A DNA stretch of 64,000 nt from Haplomitrium mnioides. Taxonomy: Eukaryota; Marchantiophyta; Haplomitriopsida; Calobryales. This document shows, one piece after another, positions 56,255-64,000 of this stretch; the first letter of the stretch is position 1; each line of letters starts with the position of its first letter. The position numbers and the translations under genes are program-made. The stretch spans positions 22,156 through 86,155 of the forward strand of contig JBNGIS010035630.1 of assembly GCA_049999725.1 (NCBI GenBank), written 5' to 3'. A model generated the notes under the pieces. The model was not told the DNA's origin and made no database searches. It saw only the letters and a list, made by a program, of their open reading frames with translations.

Positions 56255-57560
56255 TACGAAAGCGAATGGTCGGCAGAGGAGGCGGAGGATTCACAATACC
56301 ATTATCGGGTTCAGGTGATTAGCGAAGCCACAAAAGAAGATCTGTTGAGAAGGGGTATAGTGACGGTCAACCAGATAGAATTGGCTCGGAGAATGGAAGC
56401 AAAATCTTGCATGGAGGAGACAGTGGAAAATTTGGTGAATGGTGGGAGGACTAGGCCCAAACTAAAAGGAGAGTTATGCCCCAAAGTGCGAGCCACCTCC
56501 ACCAGCGGGAAGGGAGCAGCCATGAGAAGGAGATGGCTGCCTCTAATCCTCCCTTGGTGCAAGGAGGGTTGCGGCTGGCCACTCTAGAAGCTATTGACAA
56601 CTCGTACATGAGGAATCCATTGGGGGTGGTAAGAGTATAGCAACATCAAGAGGTGATTGTTCATGAGGGACGAGAATTCCGGGTAGGGTTTGGCCAAACC
56701 ATAGCTACGGAGCAAGCCTTGATTCAGACCTGAACAAACTTTAGCAATGTCTTTGCCTAGAGCCACACAGACTTGAAAAGAGTCCCGAGAGAGTTGGGAG
56801 AGCATCGTATTGACCTAGAGCCCACGGTTGTACCTGTAAGGCAATGCCAATATCAAATGAATCCCAAGTTCTCTTTGAAGGTGAAAGAGGAGATAGACAA
56901 GCTATTTGAGGCTAGCTTCATTTACCCAATCTTGAACAACAAATGGGTGTCTCCTCTAGTGGTGGTACCCAAGAAGATTGGACTTGATAGCAAACAAAAG
57001 ATCAAAGTGTGCCAAGACTTTCGGAAGCTGAATGAGGCAACTAAGAAAGACCATTACCCCTTACTATTCACAGATGGGGTGTTGGACTTAGTGGTAGAGC
57101 ATGAAGTCTACAATTTAATGGACGGGTATTCCGGGTACAATAAGATATGGATCAAGGAGGAGGACCAGCTGAAGACATTATTTACCACAGAATGGGGGGT
57201 GTTTGCCTTCACAATAATGCCTTTTGGGTTGTGTAACACGTGAGTGACATTTCAAAGGATGATGATGAATATTTTCCATAATTACTTAAGAAAGTTTTTG
57301 GAGATCTTCATAGATGACTTTGTCGTGTATGGGAAAACTTGTGATCACAAATGCGATGTGAAGCTCACCTTCTAGTATTGTCAAGAAATGGGGTTGAGAC
57401 TGCATCCCGGGAAATGCTTCTTTAGAGTAAAGGACGACATACTCTTTGACCACAGAGTATTATGTCAAGGAATTGAGGTGGACCAAGAGAAGGTGAGCAA
57501 TTGGATGAGAGTAACCTTCCCAACTAATCTGAAGACAGTGCAGGGTTTTCTGGGCTGCGT
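56255..57560 (+). pseudogene. P2 linker and reverse transcriptase
   Basis: The linker (56315-56587 and onward) is followed by the pre-RT motif with stops from TGG/CAG-type codons near 56732-56760. The open piece 56773-57243 covers RELGEHRIDLEPTVVPVRQ, VKEEIDKLFEASFIYPILNNKWVSPLVVVPKK, KVCQDFRKLNEATKKDHYP, MDGYSGYN and MPFGLCNT, then TGA. The active site Phe-Ile-Asp-Asp-Phe (Asp codons 57313-57318) is intact. A further stop precedes GLRLHPGKCFF, which opens the piece 57388-57861. Confidence 0.9.
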
Positions 57561-58115
57561 AGGGTATTATAGGCTATTCATTGCCCAATTCGAACTAGTG
57601 GCTCTACCTCTCACGGGAATGACAAAGGTTGGTAGCGACTTTGAGCTCACACTGGAAAGGCTGTGCAGTTTTAATGAGTTTAAGAGGAGACTTTCCAATG
57701 CACCCGTGCTCATACCTTCTACATGGGGAAAGGAGTTTCATGACATGATTGATGTGTCAGGTTTTTGTATAGGTGTAGTACTCATCCAGCTAGATGAGAA
57801 AGGTCGAGACCATCCCATTTACTTTGGCAATAGATTGTTGTCCTCTGCAGAGAAGAACTAATTGGCAACCGATCGGGAGGCACTCGGAATCATCTCCTCG
57901 CTGAAGAAATTAAGGCACTATCTGCTCCATTACAAGGTGATATTTCACACCGATCACAATGCCCTTAAATACATGGTTAACAAACCTCACCTGACAAGGA
58001 GAATTGCGAGGTGGATGCTCCTCCCTCAAGAGTTCAATTTTGAGCTGCGAATCAAGCCAAGGACAAAGCACTGCAATGCACATTTCTTTTCGAGGGTGGA
58101 CGGGTCAGTCAACGC
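57561..58115 (+). pseudogene. P2 RNase H
   Basis: SDFELTLERLCSFNEFKRRLSNAPVLIPSTWGKEF leads in. It keeps Asp in MIDVSGFCIGVVLIQLDEKGRDHPIYF, Glu in ATDREALGII and Asp in FHTDHNALKYM, with the end HCNAHFFSRVD, where His replaces the usual Asp. One stop at about 57859 separates the two halves, which remain in the same frame. Confidence 0.9.
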
Positions 58116-59400
58116 GAATGGGGTAGGTGACACTTTCCCAAATGAGGATCTATTTCATGTTAGAGTGGGAAGGCCCATAGAATATGCTAGCATCATCCAA
58201 TTGTTCCTTTTTGCGCAGTTACCAAAGGGCAATAGCAAGGAGGTAGTGGCAGTCTTCCGCCGAAAGGTGAGGCCTTATTTGATGATTAAAGGAGTGTTGC
58301 ATAAGCAAGGGATGGACGGAAAAATCAGGAGGTGTTTGGAGAAGGATCACGCTATGGTGGTGATGAGGGCACTACATGGAGAAGAGGCGGAGGGTCACTT
58401 TGCAGCCGAAACCACGGTACGGAAAGTGCTTAACGTAGGGTACTAGTGGCCTACCTTGCACAGGGATGTGTATTTCTTTGTGAAGAAATGCGGCGTCTTT
58501 CAAAGGACAGGAAAACCAACGGCCTCTCAGCATCACCCGTTGGTCCCAATTATTCCGTTGGCGCCTTTTGAGAAGTGGGACATCGACTTCATTGGGCTGA
58601 TTGCACCTTCCATCCGTTGGGGAAACCGGTGCATCCTACTAGATACAGACTATACGACTAAGTGGGTCGAAGCAAGGGCCACTCGGAAGGATGATGCGAG
58701 GACGGTTGTAGCCTTCTTATACACAGATTTTTTGCAAGTTTGGAGCACCACTGGAGCTAGTCAGCGACCAAGTCACGCACTTTGTAAACCGGGTGGTTCA
58801 AGATTTAACTAGTCACTACTTGATCAAGCATCACTAGACTACATCCTATCATCCGATGGTCAATGGGCTGACAGAGAGAGCAAACAGAATAATGGGGAAA
58901 ATTCTTAGCAAGTCAGTGGCTGCCCATAAGGCAGATTGGGACCTGAAGTTACTGACAACAACCCACGCTTACAATCTGGCCCACAATACTACGACAGGCC
59001 ACTACCCATACTTTCTGGTTTTTGGGCAGCACGCCGTAGTACCTGTAGAATTTGAAGTGCCGACGGTGAGGGTGTTAGCTGAAGAGAGGTTGGGAGAAGA
59101 CTAGAGCAAGAAAGAGAGAGTACATTTGCTGGAAGCTTTGGAGGAGAGGCGAGTGCAAGCCCAAGGACTGTTGGAGGACCAACAAGAGTTGACAAAAAAG
59201 CAACATGACAAAAGGCTCAAACTGGTGGATGTGCAAGATGGGGATTTGGTGTTGTTCTATGATAGCAAGGTGGTGCATTTATCCATGAAGTTGCACACTA
59301 GGTGGATGGGACCATTTGTGCTCACTAAACTACATTCGAACGGATCAGCAGAGTTGGAAACCTTGGAAGGAGAAAGCATCACCAATCGGGTATATTATTA
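58116..59400 (+). pseudogene. P2 integrase, 3' end deleted
   Basis: The zinc region is better kept than in P1 (ALHGEEAEGHFAAETTVRKVL, stop, WPTLHRDVYFFVKKCGVFQR), with one Cys of the CxxC pair lost. Core residues are the Asp in WDIDFIGLIAPS, a frameshift near 58725 (two bases fewer than P1), the second Asp in SDQ-THFVN, and the Glu in NGLTERANRIMG. The C-terminus shows KKQHDKRLKLVDVQDGDLVLFYDSKVV and LHTRWMGPFVLTKLHSNGS, then GESITNRVYY, after which LTR sequence begins at 59401. The last about 60 residues, the purine tract and the LTR start are missing. Confidence 0.9.
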
Positions 59401-60975
59401 GGGAAGTTGGACCGCCACCTTTGACCAATAGTTTTGAAGTTGACCACGGTTCGAGGAATCCCACGGGTTGGCAAGTCTGAAGTCCGAAGGCTGAGATCCA
59501 AATTTTGAAGTGCCACGTTTATGATGTCGGGAGTCTGAGCAATTCCACGGACTAGCAAGCTTGAAGAATCTAACGGGCTCCTCCGAAGTGCCATGTGTCC
59601 GAGGTAGCGCCATCCAACAACGTTTTCCACTGGGAAGTTGGACCGCCACTTTTGACCAAAACTTCTAAAGGTGACCAAGGTCCGAGGAATCCTACGGGCT
59701 GGCAAGTCCGAAGAATCCAACGGGCTCCTCGGAAGTGCCATGTATCCGAGGTAGCACCGTCCGACGCTGTTTTCCATAGGGAAGTTGGACCGCCACATTT
59801 AACCAACAATTCTGAAGTTGACCATAGTCTGAGGAATCCCACGGGCTGGCGAGTGCAAAGAAACCAACGGGTTCCTCCGAAGTGCCACATGTCCGAGGTA
59901 GCGCCGTCTGATGTTGTTTTCCACAGGGAAGTTGGACCGCCACCTTTGACCAATAGTTCCGAAGTTGACTAAGGTCCGAGGAATCCCACGAGCTGCGAGT
60001 GCAAAGAAACCAATGAGGTCCTCTGAAGTGCCACATATCCGAGGTAGCACCGTCTGTCGTTGTTTTCCACAGGGAAGTTGGACCACGACCTTTGACCAAT
60101 AGTTTTGAAGTTGACCAAGGTCCGAGGAATCCCACGAGCTGGTGAGTCCGAAGTATCCAACGGGCTCTTCCGAAGTGCCACATATCTGAGGTAGCGTTGT
60201 CCGACGCTGTTTTCGACAAGGAAGTTGGACCACCACCATTGACCAATATTTCCGAAGTTGACCAAGGTCCAAGGAATCCCACGGGCTGGCAAATCCGAAG
60301 AATCCAATGGACTGCTCCAAAGTGTCACGTGTCCGAGGTCCGAAGTCCGTAGGCGGAGGTCTGAGATCTGAAGGGCCACATATCCGTAGGCTGAAATCCC
60401 AAGTCCGCAGTACGAGGAATCCCGCTGACTAGTAAGTCCGAAGAAACCAACGGGGTCCTCCGAAGTGCCACGTGTCTGAGGTAGCGCTATCCGACGACGT
60501 TTTCCACATGGAAGTTGGACCGCCACAGTTCCGAAGTTGACCAAGGTCCCAGGAATCCCACGGGCTGGTGAGTTCGAAGAATCCAACAGGCTCCTCCAAA
60601 GTGCCACATGTCTGAGGTAGCGCTGTCCGACGCTATTTTCCACATGGAAGTTGGACCGCCACCTTTGACTAGTAATTCCGAAGTTGACCAAGGTCCTAGG
60701 AATCCCACGGGCTGGTGAGTCCAAAGAATCCAACAGACTCCTCCGAAGTGCCACGTGTCTGAGGTCTGATGTTCGAAGTCCATAGGCTGACGCTTGAAGG
60801 TCCACGTCCAATGTGCGAGGTCCGCAGTCCTAAGAATCTCACGGACTGGTGAGTCTGAGGAATTCCGCGGACTCCATCTAATTGCCATGTTGTTGAAGTC
60901 CTAGGTCCAAAGTCCGCACTTCGAAGAATCTAATGAACTGGTGAGTCCGAGGAATTCCACAGACTCCCCAGAAGT
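59401..60975. repeat. 147-bp satellite-like array in P LTR3, most regular copy
   Basis: Landmark gggaagttggaccgcc or its variants at 59632, 59779, 59926, 60072, 60219, 60511 and 60646. Four consecutive spacings are 147, 147, 146 and 147 bp. Each unit carries tccgaggaatcccacgggctgg, tccgaagtgccac, gtccgaggtagcgccgtccgacgc and ttccgaagttgacc. Open frames of up to 280 codons on the minus strand are repeats of one 49-residue translation and are not genes. Confidence 0.9.
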
Positions 60976-62734
60976 GCCACAAATCCAAAATCCAAGAGCA
61001 GGGCTGTTGGCGGTGCCATTGTTGTTTGTGAAGGAGCCAAGACATGACTGTCACACTAAAAAAGGGAAAAGACAAAGGAAAAGTTATATCCCTTCAAACG
61101 CCAATTGCGAGAGCTACAGATGTCAGATTGGCGTGAAATAATTCTTGTTAGAAAGAGGAAAACAAAACCCAGCTGTCACTGCCCAGTTCAAACTCTGAAA
61201 TTGGAAAATCCACTTGCGGCATGTGTGAAAAGGCGGGGTGCACCTCTCAACTGTCAGACAAGAGAAACAATGACCTTAAAGGAAGGGTCGTGATGAAACG
61301 TCAAGGCTATGGGGAAAACAGGCATAGGGTATAGACTATCTCACATTGAAGCTATGAGGATGGATTATTTTGTGCAGAGAGAGCAGCGGGATATGAAGGA
61401 GGGAGTTCTCGTGAGACCTTAGGTGAAGTGGGTGTACTCTTGAAGGAGGGCCTTTACAGAGTGGAGGTGGAGTGAGGAGGGGCTAGGAATCGGGGAGCAG
61501 GAGGCTCTAGAGGCTCAGACTACTCAGGTAGACTCATCTTTGAAGGCAGACCGACATTTGGAGGTGGACCAACACTTGAAGGAGAGGAGAACTCTTTCAG
61601 TTCGTATTTCGTGAGGGGCAGCCAAGAGGGGGGATCTTGGTGTCATCTTAGCTTTGGTTTGTGCAGGTGATTAATCCCAGAAGCATTAGGAGAGTGCTGC
61701 TGGTGTTACATTCTTGTGGAGAAAGGAGAGCAGTGGCCACGTTAGTGCCTCTGCACTACGGGGAAGATCCAGCCAAATCTCGGGTGGAGTGGGTGGTCCA
61801 GCAGTTGGGAGGCCTGTCTTCCAGAGGTGGAAGTTAAATAAGACCTCTTCCGAGCATGAAGAAGTAAACTCAAGGCTTCTAGCGATGGAAGTTGAAAAAA
61901 TATGTGGACGGGGTGTGTGAGTGGGGAGAGAGTGGGCAGAGTGGATAATGTTTTTGGTGTTGTTGTGCTTGCAGAATTAGGGCTCATGTTTGTAACACAA
62001 ATTTTGAAACTCTATATTAAACTTCAACGGATAGGGGATTGTATTGGGAAGACTAAGGCAGATCACATGGGAGAATTCGAGCTAGCTTGGGTGAAAACGA
62101 GGCTACATTACTTACAATTCTGGTCGGGCTGGAGTGTTGGTGACAATTTGCTGCACAATAGTGGGGAGGAGTGATGTCACGAGAGATAGGGAGGGAGGAA
62201 GATAGTTCTTGACATGCTTAGGAAGGCCAATAGGTTGGGTTCAATGCTTGGACTGTAATTTTTATTTTGTTGGGAGGTTAAATCAGATAGCTCTACTTTG
62301 TTTGGGTGCTGGAGTAGCTGGCTCGTTTGCATTTCAGTGATTGGAAGAGTGATTAGTATTGGTTGTGTTAGGACACAACATGTAGGAGAGAGCTGCAAGT
62401 CCATTCCTGAGCAATAATTGTATGCACCCATGTTCATAGGAGGGGACATTGAATATCTATAATTGGATTGAATCAAACGCAGTATTGGTGTGTACCCAAA
62501 ATCGTTTGGGTTGTGGTTGCTCTGTGTATGGTGGAGAAGAATACAAGTCTCTCCTTTGGTTGGTTTGGTTGAGAAGAGAGTGGAAATACAAGGCAAAAGT
62601 TCAGGATCGCTAAGATCTGAATTCCCTAATGAAGGTTCTCGGGCCGTCTCATTAACGAGCCAGGTAACTCTTTGTCCCCCTTTCCTCTAAAAGAACATCA
62701 ATTAGGTGTTAAGAAAGGAGGAAAGGGCATGACA
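59401..62734 (+). repeat. P LTR3, 5'-truncated
   Basis: Begins abruptly at gggaagttggaccgccacc, equivalent to about 50738 in LTR2, so roughly 1.17 kb of LTR is missing. It then runs colinear to the LTR end at 62734 (GGGCATGACA). The right flank returns to the interrupted family B LTR. Confidence 0.9.
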
Positions 62735-63253
62735 TATACGAGTCCTTTGACCCTTTGGTGTTGTCGTTGCCTCTAGATGGTCATTGCGTTCTTCATTGTC
62801 CTTCATACCCTTCAATTTCGAATGTGCTAAGAGCGCCTTCCCTCCTTCTCACTATCCAGCCCTCTCGCTACTTCCATAGTCAAGAATAAAAGATGGAGCT
62901 CCCCGCCTTACTTCAAGCTCTTTATCTATCATCGAGTTGTTGATTCTATCTGATTCTTCCGATCTTTGCCTTTTGGTCCTGATTCTTCTTGTTCTGAGAT
63001 CCCTCCATCCTTAGCCTCCTTGAGAGAGTTTCTTTGCAGTCTCTCTGGAGATTGTCCCGTTCTCTCATCTCGATTATGATTTCTTCTTCCAACGCCCTTC
63101 TAGATGAGTAATTGAGCAATCAGTTCTCTAGATTTCCCGTATTGGATACTTTCATGCCTTTGGAATATCTGCACGCTTTGAAAAAGGGAAATACTCACAT
63201 GATGCTTCCAAAATTATGAAACTTTCAGTAGTGACTCAAATCACTGGCTGAAA
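62735..63253 (-). repeat. Family B LTR copy 2, part 2
   Basis: Continuation of the LTR broken at 39971. It matches 32336-32844 (ctttggtgttg, gatggagctccccgcctta, catcgagttgt, ccgtattggatact). It ends ctggctgaaa and is followed by the 93-bp array at exactly the same base as LTR copy 0. Confidence 0.9.
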
Positions 63254-63507
63254 CAAAGTAGGGTAGCTTTTGGCTACTCGTAAGAAACACTGTGAGCTTC
63301 AAAATGTGTAATAATAAAGTAAAACCAAAAAGGTTTTGGCACAACAATAAAGTAGTATTGATGTTTGCCACTCAAAGCAACATAATGGGCTTTACTATGT
63401 GTAATTACATAGTAAAAGCACTATGCTCTTGAAAAAGAACAAAGTGAGGTAGCTCTTTGCCACTAGAAAAAAGAGTATTAGCTTGAGAATGTTTTCGTAA
63501 AGACATA

Positions 63508-63508
<1 letters not shown>
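63254..63508. repeat. Higher-order ~93-bp array, locus 3
   Basis: Partial E unit from caaagtaggg, then A (63294), B (63387) and the start of C (63480). Unit C breaks off at acatagta, where a TA microsatellite begins. The rest of C and all of D present at locus 2 are missing. Confidence 0.85.

Positions 63509-63544
<36 letters not shown>
63509..63544. repeat. (TA)n microsatellite, about 18 copies
   Basis: Uninterrupted TA dinucleotides between acatag and attctattgtag. At locus 2 the equivalent interval has about 170 bp of array ending in actatatgtaattc, so the microsatellite replaced it. Confidence 0.95.
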
Positions 63545-63547
<3 letters not shown>

Positions 63548-64000
63548 CTATTGTAGTAGACTAGTCTACTATTAGTCTATCTAATACTACTTTGCTTGAC
63601 TTTGATAAGTGAAATTTGTAAATGGATATAAATGAAGATAGTAGAAGAGCATTTGGTAAAGCATTCATTCAGTGAAGTGAACTCAGCCTTTTTATTATTT
63701 CATTTATACAACCAGTTTTTAGTAATGTTTATTTTGTTTTAGAAAGTTTTATATTTATCATTGTTTTACTCAAATCAGTGTTTTCATGAATATGAGTTCA
63801 GATTCCCCGACTTTAGTGAAGAAGATGACGAGACAACATGAAGCCCACAATTATTCAGAAGCAAGAAATGAGTTCTCTCATCTTTGTTGCTAAGCAGTTG
63901 TTGGAGGACCCTTTCCTCACAAATCACTCCACTGCCCTCTTCACCTTCACTTCACGTTGCGTCTGAGTTTGGATGCAAATATATGTCAGCATTTTGACTT
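63545..64000 (+). repeat. Duplicate of 26508-27000 (LTR-like segment and short frame)
   Basis: Near-identical order to 26508-27000: attctattgtag, agtctact, ggatataaatg, agcattcattcagtg, then gagttcagattc and cagttgttggagg. It includes the 33-codon frame at 63792-63893. About 10 bp after the catttca end of the LTR-like part is missing relative to locus 2. It runs to the window end, so the full extent of the duplication is not visible. Confidence 0.85.

Larger units (their letters stand above)
39972..62734 (+). mobile_element. Family P gypsy tandem dimer: LTR-internal-LTR-internal-LTR
   Basis: Plus-strand elements nested in a family B LTR. The parts are LTR1 39972-43771, internal 1 43772-49563, LTR2 49564-53641, internal 2 53642-59400, and LTR3 59401-62734 without its first part. 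The flanks tctgc (left) and tatac (right) could be a diverged 5-bp target duplication (3 of 5 match). Both internals encode gag, protease, RT, RNase H and integrase in gypsy order and share the same primer site. Because one LTR sits between two internals, the structure looks like recombination between two copies rather than two independent insertions. Confidence 0.9.

Noticed and set aside
59692-60811. Long minus-strand open frames of 170-280 codons in three phases over P LTR3 (also 51092-51745)
   Set aside because: They are antisense translations of the 147-bp satellite. A period divisible by three keeps several frames open at once. No domain, and not conserved across the LTR copies.
61902-62174. 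Possible LTR-borne gene (VSGERVGRVDNVFGVVV...)
   Set aside because: Open in LTR1 and LTR3 but interrupted in LTR2, with no recognised domain. Similarity is explained by LTR homology.

Overview
The window is a stretch of plant nuclear genome made almost entirely of decayed LTR retrotransposons. The evidence for a plant is a Ty1/copia polyprotein with plant-type Gag and integrase motifs, several Ty3/gypsy elements with LTRs of about 2-4 kb but no visible chromodomain, and megabase-genome style nesting. I cannot name the species. I see no host gene with intact structure, no tRNA or rRNA gene, no CRISPR array and no bacterial-type operon. Four runs of N (100, 100, 400 and 100 bases) are assembly gaps.

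Layout. 1-869 is a tandem array of about 93-bp units with a five-unit higher-order order (A-B-C-D-E). A Ty1/copia element on the minus strand follows (3' LTR at 870-995). It is split by a nested Ty3/gypsy element, here called G1 (4861-18414, minus strand, LTRs of 3.9 and 3.6 kb), and resumes at 18415-19938 with its protease and Gag. 20.0-23.4 kb holds no recognisable gene but has two short-period tandem repeats and a probable LTR remnant. From 23.4 to 39.97 kb there is a second gypsy family, B, on the minus strand: a truncated gag-pro piece with a deleted LTR (23.4-26.08 kb), a copy of the 93-bp array, and a second B block in which one LTR (30763-32844) is shared by two partial internal regions. 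The 5' LTR of that block (38022-39971) is itself interrupted by a third gypsy family, P, on the plus strand (39972-62734). P is a tandem dimer, LTR-internal-LTR-internal-LTR, whose last LTR lacks its first part. The interrupted B LTR resumes at 62735-63253, followed by a third copy of the 93-bp array and a duplicated flank running to the end.

The internal regions of G1, B and P encode the same order: Gag (with up to three CCHC knuckles and a Ser/acidic tract), a retropepsin with an Asp-Gly-Gly active site, reverse transcriptase, RNase H and integrase. All copies are broken by stop codons, frameshifts or deletions, so the window looks like a silenced transposon graveyard.

The most unusual observations are: (1) a 12-codon tandem repeat kept in frame inside the copia reverse transcriptase; (2) a satellite-like module around GGAAGTTGGACCGCC shared by the LTRs of three gypsy families, sense in one and antisense in two, with a 147-bp period in P; (3) two separate dimeric LTR-element arrangements; (4) the same B-LTR/array junction at two loci, which implies a segmental duplication before the P insertion.
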